Positions 8,602-17,588 are shown, numbered from the stretch's first letter. The stretch: DNA of 64,000 nucleotides from Sinosporangium siamense (GCF_016863435.1 NZ_BOOW01000041.1:1-64000); one strand, 5' to 3'. Translations and numbers: made by a program. Notes: generated by a model not told the origin, from the sequence alone.

Positions 8602-10031
8602 GAGGCCGCCCGCTGCTGCGCGGCCTGCGCCCGCGGCTCATCCTCGCCTTCGGCGCGCTCGCCTTGATCACGGCGGTCGGCACCACCGCCGGGTCCTACT
8701 TCGAGGCACGCCGGGTGATCCTCAAGGAGGTGCAGGACAGCGTCGGCATCCGCGTGCGCGACACACTGCGCGAACTCGCCCCCCGCCTCGACCAGCCGCT
8801 GACCGACGCCTCGCTCGGCTTGATCCTGGGAGCGCTCAACACCCCCGCGGGCAACGACGAGGTGGCGGTCGTGCACCGGGGCCGGGTGCTGGAGGACATT
8901 CCCGGCACGGTGGCGCGGGTGCCCGCCGAACTGCGGGAGGAGGTACGGCGCACCGGGAATCTCACCTTTCAGCGCTTCAATCGGGATGGCAGGCCGTTCT
9001 TCGCCGTGGGAACCACCATCGCGATCACCCGTCCCGTCGGGGACGACATCCCGCCCGAGGTCTATGTGGTGGTGGACATGGCCGCTCAGCAGCGCAACCT
9101 CGCCACTGTCGGCACGACCTCCGTGCTGATCGCCGCGGGCGCGCTGCTGCTCGCCGTCGGCCTCGCCGTTTTCTTCGCACGGCAGGTGCTCCGGCCGGTG
9201 CGCGACCTCGGAACCGCCGCCAGGCGTATGGCCGAGGGCGACCTCACCGCCCGCCTGCGCCCCGTCGGCCACGACGAGCTCGCCGACCTGGCCGCGACGT
9301 TCAACCGGACCGCCGCGGCGCTGGAGGACACCCTCAAGGAGCTGCGAGACCGGGAGAGCGCCGCCCGCCGGTTCGCCGCCGACGTCTCCCACGAGCTGCG
9401 CACCCCCGTCGCGACGATGATGGCCGTGGCCGACGTGCTCGACGTGGAGGCGGCCCGCGCGGGCGGCGACCTGCCGGTGGCCGCCCGGACCGTCGGCGAG
9501 GAGGCCCGCAACCTCGCCGGGCTGGTCGAGGAGCTGCTGGAGATCTCCCGCTTCGACGCGGGGGTGGCGGCGCTGACCCTCAACACCGTCGACCTGGCCG
9601 ATGCCGTACGCGCCTGCCTGCGCACCAGGGGCCGCAAGGACACCGTACGCACCGATCTGCGGGACGGCGTCGTCGCCGATGTCGATCCGCGCCGGTTCGG
9701 CGTGATCATCGGCAACCTCGTCGGCAACGCCTTCCGCCACGGGGCACCTCCGGTCGAGGTACGGCTGCGCGCCGACGGGGCCGACGCCGTCGTCGAGGTG
9801 GCCGATCGAGGGCCGGGGCTGCCGGAGGGGCTCGGGGATCGGGTCTTCGAACGGTTCGTGAAGGGTGACGCCGCCCGCACCCGCATCCTTGGGCACTCGG
9901 CGGGGTCGGGGCTCGGGCTGGCGTTGGCGTGGGAGAACACCCGCCTCCACGGCGGCACGCTCACGGCGGGCCCCAATCCGGGGGGCGGGGCCCTGTTCGT
10001 CTTGCGGCTTCCGCTGGGGGGAGTGCGGTGA
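8598..10031 (+). CDS. Membrane sensor histidine kinase
   Basis: A 477-residue kinase, the partner of the upstream OmpR-type regulator. It has one N-terminal membrane helix (about residues 12-32), an extracytoplasmic sensing region of about 130 residues, a second helix (about residues 174-195), a HAMP linker with PVRDLGTAARRMAEGDL, a dimerisation/phospho-acceptor domain with His265 in VSHELRTP, and a HATPase domain with the N box (NLVGNAFRHG), G1 (DRGPGLP) and G2 (GSGLGLAL). The GTG start overlaps the regulator stop by four bases, and the kinase stop in turn overlaps a GTG of the next gene. The signal sensed is not evident. Confidence 0.93.
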   Translation: MRGRPLLRGLRPRLILAFGALALITAVGTTAGSYFEARRVILKEVQDSVGIRVRDTLRELAPRLDQPLTDASLGLILGALNTPAGNDEVAVVHRGRVLEDIPGTVARVPAELREEVRRTGNLTFQRFNRDGRPFFAVGTTIAITRPVGDDIPPEVYVVVDMAAQQRNLATVGTTSVLIAAGALLLAVGLAVFFARQVLRPVRDLGTAARRMAEGDLTARLRPVGHDELADLAATFNRTAAALEDTLKELRDRESAARRFAADVSHELRTPVATMMAVADVLDVEAARAGGDLPVAARTVGEEARNLAGLVEELLEISRFDAGVAALTLNTVDLADAVRACLRTRGRKDTVRTDLRDGVVADVDPRRFGVIIGNLVGNAFRHGAPPVEVRLRADGADAVVEVADRGPGLPEGLGDRVFERFVKGDAARTRILGHSAGSGLGLALAWENTRLHGGTLTAGPNPGGGALFVLRLPLGGVR

Positions 10032-10657
10032 GGGGCTTCTCGATGGTTGCGGCCTGGAACGCTCCACTGAGGGCCGTGAGGTCGGGAAGCACGCGTGGCC
10101 GGGCCGCGTCGGGAAGCACGCGGGGCCGGGCCGGTCCCTCACCCGGCGCGGGCACTCCGGCCCGGCGCCGGCCCGGCGCACGCACGCGGCACGGTGTTCG
10201 CCGTGCGACGACGAGTTCCCTGCTCACACTGCTCGCGGCCGTGGTGATGACCGGGTGCGGCATCCCGGCCTCCCTCCCGTTCGACGCGGGCCAGCCGCCG
10301 GGAGGTCTCGGGTCGGGTGAGCGCCTGTTCTTCGTCTTGGACGGCAGGCTGCAATCCGTGGCCCGGGTGGGCCCCGGCATGCGGGAGCCGGTCTCGCGCC
10401 TGCGTCTCCTGTTCGCCGGACCCGACGAGGACGAGACCGCGAGCGGCTTGAGCACCGCGCTCCCCGCCGGGCTCACCGTCGCCTCGGCCTCCTCCGACGG
10501 CACACGCCTCCTGCTCTCCCTGAGCGGAGCCGCCTCGATCCCGAGTCTCGGACTGCGTCAGATCGCCTGCACGGCGGCCGAGGACGACCTCTTCGACGTC
10601 CGCATCACCCTCGGCGACCGCCCCCTGGGCACTCACTCCTGCCCGACCGACCTTTAG
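10028..10657 (+). CDS. Putative lipoprotein with a GerMN-like domain, third gene of the two-component operon
   Basis: About 209 residues. An unusually long basic N-terminal stretch precedes a hydrophobic segment ending in a lipobox (VVMTGCG), so it is probably a lipoprotein with an extended n-region. Alternatively the true start is later, but no good one is visible. The mature part (GERLFFVLDGRLQSVARVG, then LRLLFAGPDEDE and GLSTALPAGL) resembles the GerMN sporulation/germination domain found in actinomycete LpqB-type and similar lipoproteins. GTG 10028 overlaps the kinase stop (GTGA), and ATG 10043 is an alternative. The N-terminal region contains a tandem repeat (10082-10132). Cotranscription suggests an accessory role in signalling or envelope function. 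Confidence 0.68.
   Translation: MRGFSMVAAWNAPLRAVRSGSTRGRAASGSTRGRAGPSPGAGTPARRRPGARTRHGVRRATTSSLLTLLAAVVMTGCGIPASLPFDAGQPPGGLGSGERLFFVLDGRLQSVARVGPGMREPVSRLRLLFAGPDEDETASGLSTALPAGLTVASASSDGTRLLLSLSGAASIPSLGLRQIACTAAEDDLFDVRITLGDRPLGTHSCPTDL
10082..10132 (+). repeat. Two 24-base tandem copies, 27-base period
   Basis: TCGGGAAGCACGCG followed by GGCCGGGCC occurs at 10082-10105 and again at 10109-10132 with one base changed. The period is 27 bases (nine codons), so it inserts the repeated peptide SGSTRGRA in frame in the N-terminal stretch of the GerMN-like lipoprotein. Confidence 0.8.
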
Positions 10658-10718
10658 CCGCGAGTCCTCTCCTCGCCCCCTCTTGAGCCGGCCTGCCACC
10701 CGGCCGCCGACGGTCGCA

Positions 10719-10766
10719 AATGGTCCGCAAAACCGAAACAAGAATGGCCCTGCCTATCGGACCATT
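10719..10766. repeat. 9-bp perfect inverted repeat in an intergenic region
   Basis: AATGGTCCG at 10719-10727 is matched by CGGACCATT at 10758-10766, with 30 bases between them. It sits between the GerMN-like gene and the B3/B4-domain gene. It could be a weak transcript-end structure or a spaced operator. Confidence 0.4.
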
Positions 10767-10885
10767 CACTCGGCAGGCTGAACTCTCGCCGATGGGTTGG
10801 ACTTCAGCGTGCCGATTGCCGCAGAGTCAACCTGCCGATTCAACCTATCGATCGTCATGTCCGTCAACAGAGGTCCGACATATCC

Positions 10886-11584
10886 ATGTACTTGCAGCAC
10901 TCCTCCGCCATCTGGTCGGAGTTCCCCGAGCTTGTCGCGGGCGCGGTCGTCGCCGTGGGCGTTTCCGGCCGTGCCGACGTCGACGAGCGGATCGCGAGAT
11001 TCACCGCCGTCGCCGAGGCGCGCCTGGCCACCTCCTCCGAAGCGGAGTTCCCCGAGATTCAGGCCTGGCGGCGGACCTTCTCCAAGATGGGCCTCAAACC
11101 GACCCAGTATCGCTGTGCCTCCGAGGCGCTGCTCCGGCGGTTCAAGAAGGAGCGGGTGCTGCCGCGCATCCATCCGCTGATCGACCTGTGCAACGCGATC
11201 TCGGTGGCCTTCGCCGTGCCCGTCGCCGCGATCGACCTCGAAAGGGTCGAAGGCGGCCTCGACGTACGGCACGCCAAGGGCGACGAGCACTACCTGACCT
11301 TCGGCGGCGACACCGAGCACCCCGCCCCCGACGAGGTCGTCTTCGCGGACGCCGCGGGACGGGCGCACGCCCGGCGGTGGACCAACCGGCAGAGCGGCTA
11401 TTCGGCGGTCCGGGAGTCCACCCGCGCAGTCGTCATCGTGGCGGAGGCCATGCACGAGTCGGCACGCGACGACGTGCCCGCGCTGATCGCCGCGATCGCG
11501 GAGGAGGTCGGGGCGGCCTGGCAGACCACACCTCGCAGCGCGATCCTCACCGCCGCCTCCCCCCGCTTCGAGTTCGACCGCTGA
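10886..11584 (+). CDS. B3/B4 domain protein (PheT tRNA-binding-domain-like)
   Basis: A 232-residue protein resembling the stand-alone B3/B4 domain proteins related to the phenylalanyl-tRNA synthetase beta subunit. The characteristic stretch is KMGLKPTQYRCASEALLRR, followed by PLIDLCNAIS and, further on, GDTEHPAPDEVVFAD. Known relatives are proposed to bind RNA or to edit mischarged tRNA, and the cellular role is unclear. No strong ribosome binding site precedes the ATG. It appears monocistronic and converges with the ABC transporter operon on the opposite strand. Confidence 0.75.
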   Translation: MYLQHSSAIWSEFPELVAGAVVAVGVSGRADVDERIARFTAVAEARLATSSEAEFPEIQAWRRTFSKMGLKPTQYRCASEALLRRFKKERVLPRIHPLIDLCNAISVAFAVPVAAIDLERVEGGLDVRHAKGDEHYLTFGGDTEHPAPDEVVFADAAGRAHARRWTNRQSGYSAVRESTRAVVIVAEAMHESARDDVPALIAAIAEEVGAAWQTTPRSAILTAASPRFEFDR

Positions 11585-11599
11585 GCCGCCACCACCCCC

Positions 11600-13585
11600 T
11601 CAGCCGGCAACCTCACGGACTCCCGGCAGGACGGGCACCGCGGCCAGCAGTTCCTTGGTGTACGGCTGCGCCGGGTCGCGGAACAGCTTCTCCACCTCGC
11701 CCGTCTCCACGACCTTGCCGTCTTTCATCACCACGACCCGGTCGCTCACATGGTGGATCACGCCGAGGTCGTGGGAGATGAACAACATCGCGAGGCCGAG
11801 GTCTCGTTGCAGGGCCACCAGCAGGTCCAGGATCTGGGCCTGGATGGAGACGTCCAGCGCCGAGACCGGTTCGTCGCAGACGAGCACGTCCGGGGCGGGG
11901 GCCAGGGCGCGGGCGATGGCGACGCGCTGGCGCTGGCCGCCGGACAGGTCGCGGGGGCGCCGGGCGAGCGTGGCCGCGGGGAGGCCGACCTGGTCGAGGA
12001 GGGCAGCCGCGCGGGCACGCTTCGCGGCCCGTCCCCGGGTCCCGGTGCGGGCGACGGCGTCGCCGAGGAGGCGTTCGACGGTGTGGCGCGGGTCGAAGGA
12101 GCTCAGCGGGTCCTGGTAGACGGCTTGGATGCGGGTCCTGCGGGTGCGGCGCACCCTCTCACGCACGCCGCTCCACAGGTGCCCGTCGAACAGGACGGTG
12201 CCCTGGTCGGGTTCGACCAGGCCGAGCACCATGCGGGCGACCGTGGTCTTGCCCGAGCCGGACTCGCCCACCACGCCGAGGGTCTCGCCGGGGTGGAGGT
12301 GCAGCGACACCCCGTCGACCGCCGTGTGCCAGGTGCCGTCGGGGCTGCGGAACCGCTTGCCGACCCCGTGAACCTCGATCAGGGGCACCACCGCATCGGG
12401 CACCACGCGGGGCACCGCGACGGCGGTGGCCTGCGCGGGTGCACCTGGCGGGAGGCCGGGGTGGTGGCACGACACGCCCTGCCGTTCGGAAGGCAGGTGG
12501 TCGCGGCAGGTGTCGTCGGCCAGCGGGCATCGGGCGGCGTAGGGGCACCCGCCGTGGACGCCCACGACACGGCCGCCGACAGCGGGATCGGGCGACGCTC
12601 CCTCACCCCCGGCACTCGCCGGGGAGGCACCGGCACCTGCGAAGGCGCCACGGGAGCGGGACGTGCCTTCCGCGTCGTCCGATGAGGGGGGAGCACCACC
12701 CGTGACCCGGGCGACCGGGGTCGACAGCGGCGTGCCCCGAGGCCGGGCGGAGGGAACCGCGGCGAGAAGGGCCTGAGTGTAGGGATGCCGAGGCGAGGTA
12801 AGCACCTCCCGGGCAGGGCCGTGCTCGACGATCAGCCCCCCATACATCACCGCCACCCGATCGGCCAACCTCGCCACCACAGCCAGATCGTGACTGATAA
12901 GCAGGACCCCGGCCCCACGGTCCTTGAGCCTGCCCAGCAGATCGAAGATCTGTGCCTGCACCGTGACGTCGAGCGCCGTCGTGGGTTCGTCGGCGATGAC
13001 GAGATCCGGCCCCGCGGCGATCGCCGAGGCGATGAGAGCCCGCTGCCGGAGCCCCCCGGAGAGCTGGTGGGGATGCTGACGGGCCCGCCGCGCCGGGTCA
13101 GGCACCCCGACGTCGCCGAGCAGCCCGAGCACCCGCCGCGCCGCCTCGCCACGCCGCGTGAGGCCGTGGGTCAGCAGAGGTTCGGCGATCTCCGCCCCGA
13201 CGGTGCGCAGCGGGTCGAGGGAGACGAGGGCGTCCTGCAGCACCAGGCCGATGCGCCGCCCCCGGACGGCACGCCATCCCCTCTCGTCGAGCGTGGTGAG
13301 ATCGTGCCCTTCGAAGGTCAGGGCACGTGCGGTGACGTGGGCCTTCGCGCCGGTGAGGCCGACCAGGGTGCGGGCGGTGACGCTTTTGCCCGACCCCGAC
13401 TCCCCGACGATCGCCAGGCATTCGCCTCGCTCCAGGCTGAAGGAGACGTTCCGTACGGCGCGGACCTCCTCCCGCCCGGTGCGGAAGGTCACGCTCAACC
13501 CGTCGACGACCAGCAGGTCGGGCGGATGACCTGCCGTGCTTCGCCGTACCTCCGACTTGACGGAGCTGTCTGCTGCGGGGGTCAC
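11600..13585 (-). CDS. Peptide/nickel-type ABC transporter ATPase with two fused ATP-binding domains
   Basis: A 661-residue fusion of the DppD and DppF-type ATPases. Domain 1 (about residues 20-270) has Walker A GESGSGKS, signature LSGGLRQR and Walker B LVIADEPTT. Domain 2 (about residues 390-650) has a second GESGSGKT, LSGGQRQR and VLVCDEPVS. The oligopeptide-type C-terminal cysteine region (CPYAARCPLADDTC) lies between them. The GTG start at 13585 has AGGAGG eight bases upstream and overlaps the permease stop (GTGA). The open frame continues upstream to 13735 but is then antisense-like sequence within the permease gene. It is the last gene of the four-gene importer or exporter operon next to the PKS cluster. 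Confidence 0.88.
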   Translation of the reverse strand: MTPAADSSVKSEVRRSTAGHPPDLLVVDGLSVTFRTGREEVRAVRNVSFSLERGECLAIVGESGSGKSVTARTLVGLTGAKAHVTARALTFEGHDLTTLDERGWRAVRGRRIGLVLQDALVSLDPLRTVGAEIAEPLLTHGLTRRGEAARRVLGLLGDVGVPDPARRARQHPHQLSGGLRQRALIASAIAAGPDLVIADEPTTALDVTVQAQIFDLLGRLKDRGAGVLLISHDLAVVARLADRVAVMYGGLIVEHGPAREVLTSPRHPYTQALLAAVPSARPRGTPLSTPVARVTGGAPPSSDDAEGTSRSRGAFAGAGASPASAGGEGASPDPAVGGRVVGVHGGCPYAARCPLADDTCRDHLPSERQGVSCHHPGLPPGAPAQATAVAVPRVVPDAVVPLIEVHGVGKRFRSPDGTWHTAVDGVSLHLHPGETLGVVGESGSGKTTVARMVLGLVEPDQGTVLFDGHLWSGVRERVRRTRRTRIQAVYQDPLSSFDPRHTVERLLGDAVARTGTRGRAAKRARAAALLDQVGLPAATLARRPRDLSGGQRQRVAIARALAPAPDVLVCDEPVSALDVSIQAQILDLLVALQRDLGLAMLFISHDLGVIHHVSDRVVVMKDGKVVETGEVEKLFRDPAQPYTKELLAAVPVLPGVREVAG

Positions 13586-14442
13586 CTGGGGGCCCTCCTG
13601 GTGAAGCGGTTCTGCGCGGCGCGGCCGACGATGTTGACCGCGATCACGGTGAGGGTCATCGCGCCGCCGGGGAACACCCCGAGCCACCACGCGGTGGACA
13701 GGTAGTTGCGGCCCTCCGACAGCATGACCCCCCACTCCGGGGACGGAGGTTCGGCGCCGAAGCCGAGGAAGCTGAGGCCGGAGGCGGCGATCAAGGCGGT
13801 GCCGAAGCCGACGGTGGCGAGCACCAGCAGCGGGCCGAGCGCGTTGGGCAGGACATGCCGCACGACCAGGACGGACTGCCGCAGGCCGAGCGCGCGGGCC
13901 GCCTCGACATAGCCGCTGCGCACCACGACGAGCGCCTCAGCCCGCACGATCCTTGCATAGCCTGGGATGAAGGCGATCGCGATGGCGAACATCACGTTGC
14001 CCGAGCCTTCGCCGAGCACGGTGATGACGAGCAGCGCCAGCAGCATGGTCGGCAGCGACAGCAGGATGTCGACGAGACGCATGAGCACCTGTTCGGCATA
14101 TCGCATGCCCACGACGGCGAGCAGCCCGATCAGCGCGCCGCCCGCCACGGCGAGGACGGTGGCGCCGAGCCCGATCAGCAGCGACGGCCGGGTGCCGTGG
14201 ACGACGCGGGTGAACTGGTCGCGGCCGAGCTGGTCGGTGCCGAACCAGTGCGCGGCGCCCGGCCCGCGCATCGCGCCCGCCGGGTCGATGGCGATGGGCG
14301 ATAGGTCGCTGAACAGCCCGGGGGCGACGGCGAAGGCGGCCACCACCACAAGCACGGCCCAGGCCGCGACCTCCGGCAGGCGCCCGGCGCGCCACTGCAC
14401 GCGACGGACGGGTACGGCACGGGCCGGCGAGAACGTGGTCAC
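13582..14442 (-). CDS. Peptide/nickel-type ABC transporter permease (DppC-like)
   Basis: A 286-residue inner-membrane permease. An N-terminal helix follows a basic head, and the binding-protein-dependent permease domain contains GTDQLGRDQFTRVVHG near residues 70-85 and the EAA-type loop EAARALGLRQSVLVVRHVLPN. It should pair with the DppB-like permease encoded just upstream. The start is GTG 14442, seven bases after the upstream stop, and the stop overlaps the ATPase start. Confidence 0.87.
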   Translation of the reverse strand: MTTFSPARAVPVRRVQWRAGRLPEVAAWAVLVVVAAFAVAPGLFSDLSPIAIDPAGAMRGPGAAHWFGTDQLGRDQFTRVVHGTRPSLLIGLGATVLAVAGGALIGLLAVVGMRYAEQVLMRLVDILLSLPTMLLALLVITVLGEGSGNVMFAIAIAFIPGYARIVRAEALVVVRSGYVEAARALGLRQSVLVVRHVLPNALGPLLVLATVGFGTALIAASGLSFLGFGAEPPSPEWGVMLSEGRNYLSTAWWLGVFPGGAMTLTVIAVNIVGRAAQNRFTRRAPR

Positions 14443-14449
14443 CGTATGC

Positions 14450-15370
14450 TCACCCCGCCTTCAGCCGCGGGTCGACGACCGCGTAGAGCGCGTCGACGAC
14501 GGCCGAGATGACGACGAACACCACGGCCGACAGCAGCACCACGCCGATGACTACGGGCATGTCCTTGTTCGACACCGCCTGCAGGGTGAGGGCGCCGACG
14601 CCGGGCCGCCCGAAGACCGTCTCGACCAGCACGGCGCCGCCGAGCAGCGACCCGGTGAGCCACCCGGTGAGCGTCGCCAGCGGCACGGTGGCGTGCCTGA
14701 GGGTGTGCCGCACGCGGACGGCGGTGTGGCTGAGCCCCCTCGCCCGCGCGGTCACCGCGAACGGCTGCGCCAGCGCGGCCTCCAGCCCCTCACGCAGCAC
14801 CTGGGCGAGCATGCCCGCGATGGGCAGGGCGAGCGTGACCGCCGGGAGCACGAGGGCGGAGATGCCTTCACCGCCGACGACGGGGAACATCCCGAGCTGG
14901 AACGAGAAGACGGTGAGCAGCAGGATGCCCAGCCAGAAGGAGGGCAGCGACACCGCGGCGAGTTCCCAGGCCGTCGCGACGGCGCGGCCGGCCCGCCGCC
15001 CCGCCGTGACCACTGCGGAGAGCACGGCGAGGGCGACGGCGAGCGCTATCGCGGCCAGGGCGAGCTGCGCGGTGGGCCAGAGCTGCTCGGCGAGCAGCCC
15101 CGCCACGGGCCGGCTCAACTGGTAGGAGTCGCCGAGGTCGCCGCGCACGAGCCTGCCGAGATAGTGGAGATATTGCACGACGATGGGCCGGTCGAAGCCG
15201 TATTCCGCGCGTATCTGCGCCTTGACCTGCTCGGAGGCGGAGGTCGCGGGCCCGAGCAGGGCCGCGACCTTGTCCCCCGGGATCAATTCCAGCGCGGCGA
15301 ACGCGAGGGTCGCCGCGCCGAGGAGTACGGCGAGAGCCGAGGCGGCCCGCCTGATCAGGACGGCGATCAC
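14450..15370 (-). CDS. Peptide/nickel-type ABC transporter permease (DppB-like)
   Basis: A 306-residue polytopic membrane protein. The family pattern is visible in the N-terminal helix (LIRRAASALAVLLGAATLAF), the loop ending in GLLAEQLWPTAQLALAAIAL and the EAA loop ARGLSHTAVRVRHTLRHA. GTG 15370 overlaps the stop of the binding-protein gene as GTGA. Longer open frames extend upstream but lie inside that gene. Confidence 0.87.
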   Translation of the reverse strand: MIAVLIRRAASALAVLLGAATLAFAALELIPGDKVAALLGPATSASEQVKAQIRAEYGFDRPIVVQYLHYLGRLVRGDLGDSYQLSRPVAGLLAEQLWPTAQLALAAIALAVALAVLSAVVTAGRRAGRAVATAWELAAVSLPSFWLGILLLTVFSFQLGMFPVVGGEGISALVLPAVTLALPIAGMLAQVLREGLEAALAQPFAVTARARGLSHTAVRVRHTLRHATVPLATLTGWLTGSLLGGAVLVETVFGRPGVGALTLQAVSNKDMPVVIGVVLLSAVVFVVISAVVDALYAVVDPRLKAG

Positions 15371-17031
15371 CGCTTGGTGGTCCAGACGTTGTGGAAGCTC
15401 GGCCAGGTGTTGGCGTCGGTGACGAGCCCTTCGACGTGCTTGCCGTAGCCGAGGGCGTTGGTGCCGGTGTAGATGGGGATGGCGAGGGCCAGGTCGATCA
15501 CCCGCTTCTGCACCTTGCCGTAGAGCTCGGCGCGGACCTCCCGGTCGAGGGTCTTGCGTCCGGCGTTCGTCCAGGAGTCGATGTCGGCGTCCTTGGCGAA
15601 GGTGGCGTTCTGCCCGCCCTTGGTGGCGTGGTTGGCGCTGTTGAACAGCAGCCAGAGCACGTCGGGCTCGAACCGGCCCCACGAATAGTCCGCGATGTCC
15701 GCCTTACCGCCGTAGACCTGGGCGGTGTAGGTGCCGATGTCGTTCTGCGGGCGGTTGGCCTGGATGCCGACCTTCTTCAGCTCCGCCTGGAACGCCTGGC
15801 CGAGGATGTTGCGCTGGTCCCTGACATATTGCGCGGGCAGCAGCGGCCACTCGACGACGAGGCGTTTGCCGTCCTTGGTGCGGTAGCCCTCGGAGTCGCG
15901 GGCCGTCCACCCCGCTTCGTCGAGCAGCTTGCCGGCCTTCACCGGGTCGTGGGGCACGCTGTTCTCCAGCGAGGCGTCGTAGCCCGGAGTGGAGGGCGAG
16001 AGGGGGCTCCACGCGCGCTTGTACTGCCCGAAGTAGAGGCTCTTCACGTTGAGGTCGACGTTGAGCGCGTGCTGGACCGCCTTGCGCACCTTCTCGTCGC
16101 TGAACGGCGCCTTGGAGACGTTGAGATAAAGCGAGTAGTTGCCGCCCGGATGGTCGCTGCGCAGCAGCTTGAGCGCCGGGTTGGCCTCCACAGCCTTGAT
16201 GTCGGTGGGCTGCACGGCGGCGGCCAGGTCGATCTGGCCGCTGTTCAGTGCGCCGACCCGGACCGACGCCTCGGGCAGGAAGCGGATGGTCAGCTTGTCG
16301 AGGTGGGCGGGACCGGCGTTGGCGGAGGTCTTCGGCGGCCAGACGTAGGCGGGGTTGCGCTTGAGGACGAGGCTCTGCCCCTTGCTGTAGCTTTCCACCA
16401 CGAACGGGCCGGTGCCGACCTGGGCGGGACCACCCGCGCCGAAGACGGCGCCGCTCGCCTTGATGGCCTTGGGCGAGTAGAAGCCGAGGTAGGCGGTGCT
16501 GGCGGCCTGGAGGAAGGGGGCGAAGGGCTCCTTGAACCGCACCTTGATCTTGTGGGTGCCGAGCACGTCGCTGCCGGCGTAGGGGCCGAGGAGGCTCGCC
16601 GCGAGCTGTGACTTGGTCTTGGGGTCGGCGATGCGGTCGAAGTTGACCTTGACGGCCTCGGCGTCGAAGGCGGTGCCGTCGGTGAACTTCACGTCCTCTC
16701 TCAGGGTGAAGGTGTAGCTTTTCAGGTCTTTCGCGATCTCCCAGGAGGAGGCGAGCCACGGGTGGAACTCCCCCGCGGTGTCCTGGGAGATCAGCGAGTC
16801 GAAGACGTTGCGCTGGATCGCGCCGGTGATGTCCTGCGGGCTGACGTGGATGTCGAAGGAGACCGGTTCGGTGTCGGCCGCGTAGGTCAGCGATCCCCCC
16901 TTCACCGGTCCCCCTGGCGAGGAGGACGCTGGCACAGCCGTTGGGGGTGCGGAGGAACCGCATGCGGCGACCACGACCAGTGGTGCGACCAGCAGTGCAG
17001 TGCGGAGGGATTTCACAATCGACGGGCGCAT
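15367..17031 (-). CDS. ABC transporter substrate-binding lipoprotein, family 5 (DppA/OppA-like)
   Basis: A 554-residue family 5 solute-binding protein. The signal peptide ends in a lipobox (VVAAC, Cys near residue 24). Typical features are GGSLTYAADTEPVSFDIHVS, the YTFTLREDVKFTDG segment near residues 115-130 and KVRKAVQHALNVD in the second lobe. It delivers a peptide-like, nickel-complex or similar ligand to the two permeases. An ATG with a GGAG-like site upstream opens a four-gene operon with overlapping starts and stops. It is separated from the PKS-associated genes by a strong hairpin, so its link to the polyketide is positional only. Confidence 0.88.
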   Translation of the reverse strand: MRPSIVKSLRTALLVAPLVVVAACGSSAPPTAVPASSSPGGPVKGGSLTYAADTEPVSFDIHVSPQDITGAIQRNVFDSLISQDTAGEFHPWLASSWEIAKDLKSYTFTLREDVKFTDGTAFDAEAVKVNFDRIADPKTKSQLAASLLGPYAGSDVLGTHKIKVRFKEPFAPFLQAASTAYLGFYSPKAIKASGAVFGAGGPAQVGTGPFVVESYSKGQSLVLKRNPAYVWPPKTSANAGPAHLDKLTIRFLPEASVRVGALNSGQIDLAAAVQPTDIKAVEANPALKLLRSDHPGGNYSLYLNVSKAPFSDEKVRKAVQHALNVDLNVKSLYFGQYKRAWSPLSPSTPGYDASLENSVPHDPVKAGKLLDEAGWTARDSEGYRTKDGKRLVVEWPLLPAQYVRDQRNILGQAFQAELKKVGIQANRPQNDIGTYTAQVYGGKADIADYSWGRFEPDVLWLLFNSANHATKGGQNATFAKDADIDSWTNAGRKTLDREVRAELYGKVQKRVIDLALAIPIYTGTNALGYGKHVEGLVTDANTWPSFHNVWTTKR

Positions 17032-17096
17032 TTCACCGCTCCGGTAGTTCAGGGAGAAGAAGGAATTCAGAGGTCATGTGGGTGTCGGGGGTGGAG

Positions 17097-17134
17097 GCCG
17101 CCGGGGCCGCCGCTCAATGGGCGGCCCCGGCGGC
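17097..17134 (-). terminator. Perfect 15-bp hairpin downstream of the SnoaL-like genes
   Basis: The 15 bases 17097-17111 are exactly complementary to 17120-17134 with an 8-base loop. The hairpin begins five bases after the stop of the second SnoaL-like gene. No U-tract follows on the minus strand, so it would be a GC-only actinomycete-type terminator. It probably marks the end of the PKS transcript. Confidence 0.6.
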
Positions 17135-17138
17135 GAGG

Positions 17139-17588
17139 TCAGTGGAACAGCCCTTCTTCCAGCGGGAAGCGCGGCGCGGAGACGCGGAGCCGGATGCGCC
17201 ACCCTTCGGGTGTGCGCGCGAAGGTGTCGAGGAAGTCGCCGTTGTGCGTGCTGCCGTCGGCCAGGACGGCGATGTAGCGGCTGCGGCCCCGGACCACACC
17301 CTCGCGGTCGGCCCACAGGTAGGTGTCGAGCGTGTGGTGGTCCGGGCCGGCGGCCCCGATGGCGAGGGACAACTCGCGGATGGCGGCCAGGCCGCGCACC
17401 ACCCGCCCGGTCTTGCGCAACTCGATGGCGGCGTCCTCGGTGAAGACCCGGTCGAAGACGTCCACCTGCTGGTTGTCGAAGGTGTGGGTGAACAGCGCCA
17501 GCAGCCGCTGAACCGCGGCGGTGTCCTCCGAAGAGAGGGCCTCGGCGGTCGGCTGGGGCGTCTCGATGAGGCCGGCCACGGCGCTCAT
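17139..17588 (-). CDS. SnoaL-like (NTF2-fold) protein, possible cyclase or isomerase
   Basis: A 149-residue protein of the SnoaL/NTF2-like superfamily. The helical N-terminal part (VQRLLALFTHTFDNQQVDVF) is followed by the conserved FTEDAAIELRKTGRVVRGLAAI stretch and a beta-rich half with THNGDFLDTFARTPEGWRIR. This fold covers polyketide cyclases, delta-5-3-ketosteroid isomerases, limonene-type epoxide hydrolases and the epoxide hydrolase/cyclases of polyether pathways. Its four-base overlap (ATGA) with the preceding SnoaL-like gene indicates coupled expression, and position at the 3' end of the PKS operon suggests a tailoring or ring-forming step. Catalytic role cannot be assigned from sequence alone. 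Confidence 0.72.
   Translation of the reverse strand: MSAVAGLIETPQPTAEALSSEDTAAVQRLLALFTHTFDNQQVDVFDRVFTEDAAIELRKTGRVVRGLAAIRELSLAIGAAGPDHHTLDTYLWADREGVVRGRSRYIAVLADGSTHNGDFLDTFARTPEGWRIRLRVSAPRFPLEEGLFH

Noticed and set aside
13586-13735. Extended N terminus for the fused ABC ATPase
   Set aside because: The added sequence is an out-of-frame reading of the permease gene. GTG 13585 has a good ribosome binding site and a GTGA overlap.
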